From contig CM052359.1 in NCBI GenBank assembly GCA_028551475.1, forward strand, positions 5,457,583 through 5,521,582: 64,000 bases of DNA, given 5' to 3'. Numbering within the stretch: the stretch's first letter is position 1; the number at the start of each line of letters is the position of its first letter. Under the pieces are notes generated by a model. That model was not told where the DNA came from and ran no database searches. It saw only the letters and a program-made list of their open reading frames with translations. Shown in pieces: positions 1 to 10,883 of this stretch. The stretch is from Casuarina equisetifolia. Its lineage: Eukaryota; Streptophyta; Magnoliopsida; Fagales; Casuarinaceae. The position numbers and the translations under genes were made by a program.

Positions 1-232
1 CATAACTTTCTCTTGGGCACCATCAGTCCTGCTTTCAGGATCAAAAGCAAAGCCCTCTCTTTGTCTCACACACTCACATGCGCACGTACACACAACGACA
101 CCCCCGTCATCCAAGCACTTCCTTGCAGTTTCAGTAATGGGTGATCACTGTTTCACTAACGAATAATACTTCTCTTATGGTCAACTATAATGACTGAATC
201 ATGACTTACTCCTCTGTCAATACTAAAAATAG
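1..232 (+). other. intron of the AP180-like gene, upstream exons outside the window
   Basis: No open reading frame with recognisable content runs through this stretch. It ends in a branch-point-like tactaaaa followed by an AG at 231-232, which is directly followed by an exon whose frame is open and family-typical. I read it as the 3' part of the last intron of the gene whose terminal exon is 233-595. Confidence 0.6.
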
Positions 233-595
233 GCGGGAGGTTTGGACAAGCTTACCTTGGACAGTCTTTATGATGATGCGATTAGAAGGAACAACCAGAA
301 TGTGAGCTACAACCCGTGGCAGCAAACCCCAGTGCCTGGTGCCATGGTGAATCAGACAACACAAGATCCATTTTTCTCCTCCAACATGGTGGCTGCACCA
401 CATTCCGTACAGATGGCAGCCATGGCCAACCAGCAGCAGGCTTTCATGTTGCAGCAGCAGCAACAGCAGCTAATGATGATGGGTCCACAACAGCAGTCTT
501 TAAATCCTTTTGGAAATCCATATGGAGCCAGCGTCCACTCCTATGGTCCAGGTATGCCTGTTCAAGCCCACAACCCATATGCAGGATTTATCTAG
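233..595 (+). CDS. ANTH/AP180 (PICALM-like) clathrin assembly protein, terminal exon only
   Basis: This exon encodes the C-terminal 120 residues of an AP180-type clathrin adaptor, which links PI(4,5)P2 membranes, clathrin and R-SNARE cargo during endocytosis. The lipid-binding ANTH domain lies upstream, outside the window. Visible features are an entry segment AGGLDKLTLDSLYDDA typical of the plant family, a DPF tripeptide (AP-2 ear-binding type), an NPF tripeptide near NPFGNPYG (EH-domain-binding type), and a Gln/Met-rich stretch (QQQQQQL). The start at 233 follows the AG at 231-232. A stop lies in frame just upstream, so the frame cannot extend further left. The stop is TAG at 593-595. Family and placement at the C-terminus are well supported; the exact paralogue is not assigned. 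Confidence 0.85.
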   Translation, partial: AGGLDKLTLDSLYDDAIRRNNQNVSYNPWQQTPVPGAMVNQTTQDPFFSSNMVAAPHSVQMAAMANQQQAFMLQQQQQQLMMMGPQQQSLNPFGNPYGASVHSYGPGMPVQAHNPYAGFI

Positions 596-1733
596 ATGCT
601 TCTGTCCAAAGAACACCTTTCATCAGGAAACATGGGGGAGAAAGAAAAATCAAAGAGAAGTTGGTTTTTAGATTTTGAAAGTGCAAAAATACGAAGAATA
701 GATTGATGTGTACCATATGTTGTGTATGTTCGATAGTTAGCTAGGGTGAGATTCTTTGTTTAATAATTAGTCGGAGTGAGGGCTTTGGGTCATTTCATTA
801 TTTTATCTCGACGGGAGTTGGTAATAATGCTTTCCAGACTACCAGAATTTTTTATGCCTGCGATCCTTGCTGTCTACAGGAAATTATTCTTCCTTTTCTT
901 CTCTTCTTTAGATCTATCAAGCTTTTCTATAGACGATAGGATTGATTTGTAATCTACGACTGTGATAAAAAGATTGATGTAATGAATACACAATTTCCTT
1001 ATGTGGCTCTTCGTCACTCCCCTCTTGTTTCTCATTTAAGAATGCTATAGAGACTGTTACTTCCCAAAGAATGTAGTATGCTTCTTTGTATGGCCCCAAT
1101 GGTGCATGGGAACAACTATTAAATACCGTTGGGGAGATACCAGAAAAAGGCAGGGGCGGCATTTTCGGATGGAAAGTGATTCATGTACCTAATGAGTCGG
1201 AAGCACGTGTGTTCCTTGGGCTTTGCAGACTCAATGTTGGAAGTGGCAATTGATGTTTCCGAAGGACGTGAAAGTACAAGAAGAATGAGGGTACTTTGCC
1301 TTGGGAGGCTCAATGGTCAAAACTGGTCTCCTTGTTCCTAACAGGGTACAGCTACCAAAATCTAAATAGCCTCCAGCTGTTACCCTACTCCAAGCCACCT
1401 GATAAACACTTGAGCTTATCATGAGAAAATTTTCAGATATTTTTAATTTTCGTTAAAATATTTCACCTAAATAGCTGAGATTTTGTGGTCCTACTCTATT
1501 AATTATTATTTTTATATTAAGATATCTTGTTGCTACTCAAGTATGTAAAATAAGCATCACTGACCATGGTCAATGTGAATAAATCAGCATATGCCTCAAT
1601 TAGTTACTGGTCAACGGAGAAGGGCGGGAGAAAAAAGAAGTGAATAAGAAAGTGATACCATCATTACGGAACACGACTCAACCAAGATTATGCGGAGTGA
1701 GAAAAAAGAAGCAGTCCACGAATAGGAGAAAAC
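596..1733 (+). other. 3' UTR of the AP180-like gene and intergenic spacer
   Basis: The first few hundred bases are T-rich and probably the 3' untranslated region; no clean AATAAA was found, so the polyadenylation site is not placed. The remainder up to the next promoter has only short random frames and no recognisable element. Confidence 0.5.
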
Positions 1734-1743
1734 TGACGTGGCA
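1734..1743 (+). promoter_or_regulatory. ACGT-core (G-box/ABRE-like) element upstream of the BSD gene
   Basis: TGACGTGGCA lies about 290 bp upstream of the BSD start codon. It contains the ACGTGGC core recognised by plant bZIP factors. Seen by eye only; a single ACGT core is weak evidence of function. Confidence 0.3.
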
Positions 1744-2030
1744 GGAGCGTATCCTCCCTTGCGACTCCACCGCAGCGATCATAACCGGAGGGGAATCTAG
1801 AGAAAACGGATTATCGTCGGAAAAGCTCAATTCTAGGAGGAGAAGAACTGCGACGAAGCGAAACCCGAAAAGATCAGCAGAGAATATCCGAAAACTGGGG
1901 CGAGTACGGAGAGCGATGTTTACGTAAAAGAAAAGCAAAAGCCCAAGAAGAAGCATACGGTCCCACTGCCTCCACATGCTTTCTCTCCATTTCTAAAATT
2001 TTTCGATAACCAAACAATCCGCGAATTACA

Positions 2031-5000
2031 ATGTCTTGGCTATTCAAATCGTTCCAAACCGATGGCCAAGATTCCGCGGATTCTCGCCACTCGTCCTCGC
2101 CGGAGCATAGCCCCTCCACCACTCCACGTGGCGTCAAAGATGACCTCTCCGCCATCGGCCAAACCCTCGGTCGCCAATTGCGCGGCGTTGCGGGTTTTCT
2201 CGCCCCACCGCCTCCTCCCAAAACCGCTGTCGTTGAGTCCTCCGATCCATCACCACCGCAATCGCAAGCGTTTGTCGGGATCCGTAACGATCTCGCGGAA
2301 ATTAGCGGAAGCTTTAGGTCCGGGCTGTCCCTTTTGTCTAACTTAATTACGTTCCCGAACGACGAAGTTAAGGATGGAGAAGCTTTTGAAGAGGAGGACG
2401 ACGATTATGAGGGCGTGCCAGGGCTTACAGATGAGGTTATTGATTTTGCGACGGAGATTTCAAGGCGCCCTGAGCTCTGGACAGATTTCCCTCTGCCACT
2501 GGATGAGGGTAAGATTACTATTTTTTTTAAGGAAAATATTGAAGTATTATCAATTTAACTTGTAACTAAACACTCAACCTATTTTGTCCAAGTTTCACTG
2601 GAAGTAGAGTTGGAACTGTTACTGTTATTTAATATGCTGCATTATGGTTTTTGACTTTCGTTATTGTCATGAATTTTCGCAAAGGAGAAACATAGTACTC
2701 AATTTTCTTTCTTTCTTTTTTCGTTTTTCAATTTTGGCTGGCCCTCGAAATATTTGTGTTGCATTCTTCACTAAATACCTTAACTAGGTGATGGCGGACA
2801 ACCAGGAACTGGGTTTTCTGTCAGAATAGTGAATCTGGAAACTTAAAAAGATTAGTACGATGTGTAATTTGTTGCAAGAAATGATATACTTTCCACTTCC
2901 TCTTCATGGGATGGACAAGAATGTCACCGCCCTACTCAGCCAATGTTTTCATTGTAAAAGCATGCTTGTTAGGACCCTATTAAGGTATTGTTATCAATTG
3001 AAAATTTCTCATTGCTGGGGAAACAATCAGTGTTCTTGAAATTAGAATATCATGCATGAGTCCGTCATTAAAACAAGTCCATAGCAGATTGCTTATGAAT
3101 CTTTTGTCTCATAAAGCTCTTATGCATATCTGTTGTATCTGTGTGTCTCAATGGTGCACAGAGAGACAATCAGGTAGAATGGGGTTCTCTTTGTTGTATG
3201 GAGTAGTAGATACAGGAAGTCAAATAGGGAGACTGCTGTGTATGCAGCACAACAGACATGGTGGCAGTGCCATCTAAGACCATGCATGCATTTAATGAAG
3301 ATGCATAGTAGAAGTGACCAACGATGTTTGCTTGCTTATTTATTTATTTTATGGCAGATTTCAACATGTCTGATCCTCAGAAAGAACATGCTTCAATTGT
3401 TGAACGTTTGGCCTCAAGTTTGGCAGATCTTAGAGTTAAACTGCAGAGTTACATGAGTGAAGGACAATTTTGGCTAGTTTATTTTATACTGTTGCTGCCA
3501 AGATTAAGTGAGCATGATGCAGAGCTTCTATCAACGTCCGAGGCAAGATATCTGTTCTTTTTTGTTATATTTTGTTTCTTTCGAATTGTGTTTGCATGCA
3601 CGGTGAGGCCTGGATGTGGTTTGCCATGGACAATTTCTCGGTTGATTGGCCATATATTTCTATCTAGTACTCTCCTCTTCATAGCCTGTATTACCATTCG
3701 GCTCAAATCATGGCAATTAGTTGAGTAGTCAATCTGTAGAGGGCATAAAACTCTTGCACTTAATTGCTGTGCATGCTTATTTACCGTATCTGACTGTGCT
3801 GTACTCTTTGTGCCAAAACATTTTGTTCTTCTTCCCAAGAGAAGGCAATTTATGTTGCTCAGGTGTGATTTTGGTGTTTTCCGCTCTAGTATTGGTTTAT
3901 ATATGTCTCCAATATGATTGACTATCACTTTTCATGTCTGAATTTGACTTACACGTGATGGTGATACTCCTGTGGACTGCAGTGCTTAGAAAATTGATCC
4001 GTGATGTTGCTTGACTAGTTATACTCCATTGCATGTCTTATGGCTACAGGAGAAATTGCAGAATCCTATCATATGACGAATATCGAAGTATAAGTTATGG
4101 AAACCCTGTAATGTTCAGTCCCACTTTTTTTCATCCCTCTATAAGCCCGCCGCTGCAACCCCCCTCCCCACACATATTTTTCCTTGACCTCCATTGTGTG
4201 TCTGCTGACTACAGGAGAATTACTCCGTGTCAATATCACGAATTACAAATGATAGAAACTACTGTAAGTCCAATCCCACCAGAGTTGGCATATTCTCAGT
4301 GAAATTAAGCACCTATTATACTGTTGGGATGGCCAACATGCTTCATCGATATTACTGGAAATCAACTTAACTTTGTCCTCCTTATTTTCAGATCAAATAG
4401 CTCTGTGCTGACCTTTTCCTGTTTATTTGATGGAGCTGATGTTCTATCTGTGTTCCTTTAAAGGCTGGCTTCATAATTTTTAATTTTCATACCAATTGGC
4501 TATTCTCTATTGGCACTTAATAGTTGGCTTCCAATTTGTTGTTCATAATTTTTTACTCAAGTCATTGGAGGGAAAAGAAAAATACATTTTCCAAATGTTT
4601 ACTCTTAGGGTAAGTTGCTCTTTCTCCCCTCCAAACTTTTACCCCAACTACATTTATACATTCAACTTATGATTCATGGTGATTTGGGGTTATTAACCAA
4701 CCTATTCAAGTTACCGCATCTGTAAAATTTTGTGGTTAATTTAGATGGAAAACATCCCAGATGCCTAAAAGTATGCTCAAAGTTCTTGAATGACTTAGGC
4801 AAATAAGTGTGCTCCAAAGTGGTAGTGATTAAGGAGGAAAAGAAAAATCTTAGGCAAATAGAGTAAAGGGGTAGGTTGTTTGGCCACTTCTTTACAGTAT
4901 TATTTTCTAATCACCCTCAATATGCCATGTTCCTTTTCAAATAAGGATAAATTGATCAAGTGAAAACGGTTCTAATGCTCATGCTAGTCAAATTTGTAGG

Positions 5001-5771
5001 TTTCAGTTGTAGTGAGTTATAATTTGGAGGTGTAAGAGCGTTTGGAATGATAATTTAGGCAGATAAAATAGAGTGTGATTTACTCTTACTACAGAAGAAA
5101 AGTTATTAAGTTCTGACTGAGAAATGAAAAAAAATTTAAAAATAAAATTTATTTTTGGACTGTTTTCTTTTAAAACTAATTCATACCTATGGAAATGTCT
5201 TTCTTCTTTGCAGGTTAGGGAAGCAAGAAATGTACTTTTGCAGCGTCTGCAAAAGAATTTACAGGTTGAGGATCAGGACTCTAGGACTATTGATACTTCT
5301 GAAGATGGCAGCGAGGACTCTGGGACTATTGATAGTTCTCAAGATGGCAGCAAGGCCGGCAAGTCACAAAGGAGGAATATACCATCTGAGGACAAGGAGG
5401 TTTCATCTGACAAATTAAGTGCAGGTGTAGAAGTAGATGATGGAGAGAGTACTGAGAAGTGGTTGGAAGAAAAAGATTCTGATACAGGCAGTCATGTTTC
5501 TTCCCAGAAAAGGCTTGAACATGAAGAGGATATTTCATTCAGTGATCTGGAGGACGACGCTCATGCTCCCTCTAATAGAGCATCCGGCCGTCAATCATTG
5601 GAGGAAACTAAGGTTTCTTCACCTAGTGGAAGCACTGATTGGGTTGAACTGAATCAAAGTTCTGATTCTCAGTGTGGCAGTGGCCACCAAAAGGCAGGGC
5701 AGTCAAAGTCTCGAGATAAGGATTCAGAAGGCGAGGAATCAAATGACTGGCTTACTGTTGATTTTGATTAG
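2031..5771 (+). CDS. BSD-domain protein, three exons
   Basis: Exons are 2031-2508, 3358-3542 and 5214-5771, encoding about 406 residues. The BSD fold, named for BTF2-like transcription factors, synapse-associated proteins and DOS2-like proteins, sits at roughly residues 150-225 and shows the signature FW pair (197-198) followed by YF (201-202) in SEGQFWLVYF. The N-terminus (MSWLFKSF) and the GIRNDLAEISGSFRSGLS segment are typical of plant BSD proteins. The C-terminal third is acidic and Ser-rich and ends in WLTVDFD. Splice phases agree: exon 1 ends in phase 1 at GAG-G/GTAAG, exon 2 ends in phase 0, exon 3 starts after TTGCAG. The exon 2 donor is GC rather than GT (GAG/GCAAGA). The joined junction STSE-VREAR aligns with the family, so no exon seems to be missing. 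The molecular role of plant BSD proteins is poorly defined. Confidence 0.88.
3540..3548 (+). other. non-canonical GC-AG 5' splice site
   Basis: The last codon of exon 2 (GAG, 3540-3542) is followed by GCAAGA. AG/GCAAG is the standard consensus of the minority GC-AG intron class. The matching acceptor is TTCTTTGCAG at 5204-5213. No GT donor nearby keeps the BSD frame, and reading on past 3542 gives a hydrophobic tail not typical of the family. Confidence 0.7.
4044..4290 (+). repeat. diverged local duplication inside intron 2 of the BSD gene
   Basis: Two segments about 160 bp apart (about 4044-4125 and 4206-4285) share ctacaggagaa, a tcata/acgaat block and a gaaac..ctgtaa..gtcc block in the same order. 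Divergence is high, so this is an old duplication within the intron. Neither copy has an open frame compatible with the flanking exons. Confidence 0.35.
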
Positions 5772-6339
5772 AGCTTGGCTGTTTGTTTTATTGCCCATTT
5801 ATTGTAAAGTTCTTCAGCTTTCTTTTCTCCTGGGGGGTTTGTAAGTATTTCAGTGGCAAGAAGTTCCTTGTTTTAAGTTAATAATTCGGTCGTCATTTGA
5901 AGAATCATCTATCGCTAAATGGTCAGGTATAATTTTTGCTATTAGTTAAACCCTACTTGAATGAATGAACTACTTATCGATGCTGTCCCAATTTGACTTA
6001 AAAATTGATATCTTACCTTCTCGGGTATTTACCTGTTGAATGTTGGGCTTATTCGATATACATATCTTCACAGAGGAGAACTATGGAGATTAGGTCAAAT
6101 ATAGTTTTTCGAATTAAATTTGATGGAGTATTTAAGAATTACTTCTTAGATTCTAACGAATTATTGTCTTGGTTTGTGTCAAAGGTGGATTCCCTACTCA
6201 CATAGAAAATGATTTTGATGGTAAAGTTCTTTAGGTCATAATAAATCCATTTATTATTTGGATGTCACAGTTAGTCTATTGACTACTTGGATGGAAAAAG
6301 TGATGGAAGAAGTGAACCATAAAGTTTTGAAACTCTGAG

Positions 6340-6375
<36 letters not shown>

Positions 6376-7589
6376 TATTACAGGAAGTAAGGGAGCAATT
6401 GTTAGATACATCATTTCTAAAACATTATGTTGTAAAGTTTTATTTTGCATTTTTGGTGCAGAACCGGGTAATATTATCGCAGTTCATTTGATGGTACCTT
6501 GTAGGATGATGTGAAGGTGAGCAACAAGGCTCCGGGAAGGAAGTAAATTATGCAATTAAGTTTTGTCGTTATGAAAAGACATGAAATCATGTTACCCGAA
6601 GTCCTGCTATGACCTTAAATTGATTATCTTTTCACAGGTGACTAGTAAACTAGACATCTCTACCAGATGGGATGGGATACTGTTCATCACGCAATTATAC
6701 AATCTTATGGAAGAAAAGACAGGACTTTAGAGCATCAACGTCTTCCTGTGAGGAAATAAGAAAGCCAATTTTACAAGACTTCTCCCACTTGGTTCATGCC
6801 TCCAAAATCCAAGCCTTCACTCACATCACCCGTTTTTGCTCACTCATGCGAGCACAATTTCATACCTCCATTTAATTACATTATTGTTCAGATAATGCAT
6901 GTGACTTCTTCAATTGCCAATGTGTTTCGTTTTTCCTCTTTAGGGCATACCTAGTAAGAGTTGTTGATCATACACACTTAGTGAAATGAGATAATTGAGC
7001 GTAAAACCACCATCTTTAGGGATAACTAGAGCCTTCAGACATCAGGATCTTAATCCGAGTCTTTTTAGGGTGATTTTATGGTTATTGTAGGTTATCTAAT
7101 CAGTAGGAGCCTACGCCACATTATGAGAGAATGTACACTGCATAAGTTGCGCTTGGGAAAGCTCTTGATATCAGCCACCTACGAGTCTTTGAATGATTTT
7201 GCTATGTTACTATTCTTGGTTCATGAGATAATTTTATATCAAAGACACCATATGCATTTTTATGGACCACGTAACACTTTTGAGAGGCTACCAATTTATG
7301 ATTTGGAGGAACATTCTTAGTCATGATGTCACCTTCCACAAGGACATTTTCCCTTTCCGATTCATGTCCTCTTAAGGATTTATTTCCTTTGTCTACCATT
7401 CAGTTTCTTCCGATGATAGTCAAACTTCAATCTTTGTTTCACTACTATGGCTAGTTCTTTGATATCAGTGGCTCATCCTAACACTCCATCTATGGCTCAT
7501 CTTGCTTGATGATTCTATTGCACCATTATTGGCTAAGGCATTACTTGGTGCTTTTCTTGACCCGTACAATCTCCAATATGGATAGAAGA
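5772..7589. other. 3' UTR of the BSD gene, then intergenic DNA
   Basis: About 200 bp after the stop is T-rich and probably 3' untranslated. The rest holds only short, unrelated frames. A TA microsatellite is present at 6344-6373. No gene or structured element was recognised. Confidence 0.5.
6344..6373. repeat. (TA)n microsatellite
   Basis: An uninterrupted run of TA dinucleotides about 30 bp long, seen directly. Confidence 0.95.
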
Positions 7590-8900
7590 CTATATTTGCC
7601 CCATTCTTCTATCAGGTATTGCTTATCATACTCCAACCTAGGTAAGCTTTATCTATCACCTTGCTTCATTTATGTTGCATTAGTCAAATATCCAAGGGCC
7701 ACGAGCCAAGACTTATGTGAAAGCTATCTAGGATCCTAGTTGTCACTTGCGATGGAAGTTGAACTGGCTTCTCTTCATTATAAGCATACTTGGAGATTGT
7801 CCTTTATTTTCTTATTGGTTGCAAATGAATTTATTTTGTCAAATATTGAGTTGATAGTATAATTTAGTGTTGCAAAGCTCACTTAGTTGCTAAAGGTTTC
7901 ACTTAAAGGGAAGACTTTAATTATGGGGAAACATTTGCCCTTAAAGGAAAATAGGAGACTTTGTTCTTTTCTCTTTATGGCTTGCTTTTATGGTTATGCC
8001 TTCTCTTATGAAAATTTGCATGAAGAAATTTTTTATGATACTCCTTCAAGTATTTGCAATCTAAGTGAGAATAAAGTATGTTGATTGTGTAAATCTTTAT
8101 ATGACATCACATGAGAAATTTACCATTGCCCTCACTAGTGACAAATTCCAATGGTCAAAGCTTGATTATGCTTTTTGCAAGAGAATAAGGTAAATCCTTC
8201 ATTAATCTTCTTGCTCACATTAATGATGTTTTAAATTATTAGAATAATGAGATGACAATTAAAGCACTGAGGCAACATGTTTTCATACTCCCATATAAAT
8301 AACTTGGGTTCTCTAATTTTATTTCTTTTTAGGAATTCAGATAAATTGTTTATCAAACAAAATATAACTCATGAGCACAAGTTCACATTGTGCTCATATC
8401 AGAAGTAGGGTAATTTGGTTGCAAGCCAACAATTATCTCCATGAAGCAAAATTTTAAGTTGATCACTCCTAAATATGATATTCACATTACATTCTTTAAG
8501 TGAGATTCTCTCTTAAATGATCCTTAGATTTATCAAAAATTAGTATGGCATATCATCGACCTTGCACATGCTTGACATCAATTATGGAGTCATATATTTA
8601 GCTAATTCATGCACAATCCTAAGCAGTCACATAGGTAGATTGCAATGAAAATACTTAAGTATTTAAAAAGGGATGTTGAGGTTTGGATTCACTATTTTCC
8701 TCAAAAAGAAAGCTTAAAATATTGATTTTTGGATTCAGATTATGAAACATGCTCCGTGGTAGGAATCTCTTATAGGACACTACATTAAGATTGGTGATTC
8801 CTTACTTTCTTACATGACAAAGAAGTAAATTCACAATATCAAGATCTTGAGCATATTTTGAAAATAGAACTATTGGAGTCGTTGATTTCAAAATAATACA
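7590..8900 (+). mobile_element. degenerate Ty1/copia pol relic no. 1 (linker, RT, RNase H)
   Basis: Reading across frames on the + strand gives ordered, decayed copia polyprotein segments. First comes the linker after integrase (YCLSYSNL near 7620, then a MEVELASLHYKHTWRL block corresponding to the usual MEEMxALxxNxTWEL). Next are LHEEIFYDTPSSICNLSENK near 8010-8080, corresponding to the LHEEVYM..P.GF motif, and INDVLNY near 8220, the remains of the YVDD catalytic box. Finally there are MKILKYLKRDVEVW and LDSDYE near 8650-8740, corresponding to the RNase H ILRYLKG and DSDWAG motifs. Stops and frameshifts are frequent and no LTRs could be paired. This is an old, immobile relic. Confidence 0.8.
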
Positions 8901-9227
8901 AAATTTTTATGTAATTTACGATAATAAAGTCACGCTCTGCAGAATGGTTTTATTAAGAAAATAGTAAGGCTATGTAGTGTGATTGATAAACAAAAATGGT
9001 ACGCCTTGAGGACAAAAAAATGATTTTTTTTTTTAAAGCGAAGATGATGTCATTTTGAGAGATAAAAGCTTAAGGCATATATTTGAACGAATTCTTGATT
9101 TCAGCAAAGTTGTTTGCCAAAAAAGGAAAAATTGGTGACCGAAGAGGACCTACTACTTGGCGAGTGTTGGGCTGATTTCGTCAATGACTCTTGGGCGTAA
9201 TGGGTGGATTCAAGTAGTATGCAATGT
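8901..9227. other. spacer between copia relic no. 1 and the solo LTR
   Basis: AT-rich DNA with no recognised coding content; it may include the decayed 3' end of the copia relic, but no terminal repeat could be matched. Confidence 0.4.
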
Positions 9228-9232
9228 ATACT

Positions 9233-10878
9233 TGATAACTCTATTTTATATAGAGTTATTGTTATTATTTTAGGTTATATTTAATATAATTTTATTAAAT
9301 GATATTTATATTTAATTGTATTTAAGTATGTTTTTGTTATTTTAGGTAGCAAACCCAAAATGGAAGAAAAGTAACGAAATAAGCAAAAATTGGAAGGAAA
9401 AGAAAAGAAAAAAGAAAGGTGGGTCACGTGAGTGGAAAACACGTGGGACCGCAGGAGAGAAAAAGAGGCCGATTAACAAAACAAAAGGGAGAGTCGAAAG
9501 GCAGAGTCGGGTTTTTATCGGGGAAGAGAGAGAGAAACCGAGAAAGGGAGAAAAGACCGGCGGCGGACGAATCGAGGAAGGGGATCTCGCCGGAGCTCAA
9601 AGACGACGCGCTACAGCGCGGGTCTCAGGCGTAGAACGCGGCGGTCGTGCGACAGCCGACCGCCGTTGTCTTTTCCGGCGAGAACCCATCACCGGCGTTT
9701 GAAGTGTAGTTTCCGGCCGTTTTATAGCGATTTCCGGCGATCTGAAAGCAGATCTGGGCTCCTAGAGTGATTTCTGGCATTTCTGTAGCAGATTGGAGCA
9801 GTTTCGCGGCGGTTTCAGGCGACAACGGCGAAAGCCATCCGAGTCTTCTCCGCTAGATCTACGTCGTTTTGCTGCAGATTTGGGCGATATCTTGTTAGAT
9901 CGGCAGTCCAGGGATCGTGACCGGCAATTTCTAGAGGTTTTCGTGAAGAATGGTGGCGGCGCACGGAGGCGCGTGACCGGCGCGTGACCAGCGACTGGCC
10001 GGCGCGTGGCGGAGGTGCGTGGCAGCGCGTGGAAGCTCCTTTTCACCCCGTTTTTCTGACAGAACCTCTTCGACCCCCTGATGTGCAGATTTGTGCAATC
10101 CTGTTGTGATTTGAAGACATTTTTGGTGACAGCTTAATGTTTTTAATTTATTAATGTTTTGTTCACGTTTTTGCACTGATTTCTGTTATGTAAATATGTT
10201 GTTTTAATTTATTGTGTTAGAGCTACGATGGAATTTGATTATGATGTATGAATGATGAGATTGTTTGTGTTTTGTGAGATATTTTAGGAATGTGAAGTTG
10301 TATGTTATTGATCTTAATGCATTTAAGTGATTAGCTACCACTTAGATGATCTGATTTACATATTTGAGTTCGAACGACGACGATATGTAGTTGCTTCATG
10401 TAATTTGCAACCATAGATTAATATGGATAGAACTATACCATATGATTTGTGTGGCTTTAGGTGCAAACTGGAATATTCACAAATCTTAATGCATTTAGTT
10501 CATTTAATTCATATGTAGACATACAATGAGTTAATGAATTAAGTAGGTTTGTTACACCTAGACATAGGGTAGTGAATACATTAGGAAATTCTGCCATCAT
10601 ATGAATAGAATCAATCTTGCAAGCATAAATGATCAACATTTGTACTGAGTAATTAGGTGAAATCAAAAGTTCTAGCACATTTCGTTTATTAAGTTTAAAT
10701 TAAATTTAGTTATTAAATTCATGTTTTACCATTTTAGTTGGCTAGATAAACTTTAGAGTCTATTCACCATTAGTAATTAATTAGTTTAGTAAACACCAGT
10801 CTTCGTGGGATGATATTTGTACTTATCATTATATTACTTGTTCGACATGTACACTTGCATGTAGAATTTCACCGAACA
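9233..10878 (+). mobile_element. solo LTR, Ty3/gypsy Athila/Tat-like, 1646 bp
   Basis: The element starts TGATAACTCT and ends ACCGAACA, giving the TG...CA termini of an LTR. It is flanked by a perfect 5-bp direct repeat ATACT (9228-9232 and 10879-10883), the usual target-site duplication. The 3' end (CTTCGTGGGATGATATTTGT, then CACTTGCATGTAGAATTTC and ACCGAACA) resembles the 3' end of LTRs of the Athila/Tat branch of plant gypsy elements, where the primer binding site would normally follow. No internal region or second LTR follows, so this is a solo LTR left by intra-element recombination. The middle (about 9400-10060) is strongly GC-rich with ccggcgcgtg-type repeats. The short frames inside it are not genes. 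Confidence 0.85.
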
Positions 10879-10883
10879 ATACT

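Noticed and set aside
1640..1927. 95-codon frame (+) upstream of the BSD gene
   Set aside because: Arg/Lys-rich composition typical of a chance frame in purine-rich promoter DNA; no motif, and it overlaps the likely 5' UTR.
3543..3728. Extension of BSD exon 2 past the GC donor
   Set aside because: The extended frame is hydrophobic and unlike the family, whereas splicing at 3542 gives a seamless family-typical junction.
9419..10046. Several GC-rich frames on both strands
   Set aside because: They lie wholly inside the solo LTR 9233-10878 and reflect its GC-rich core.
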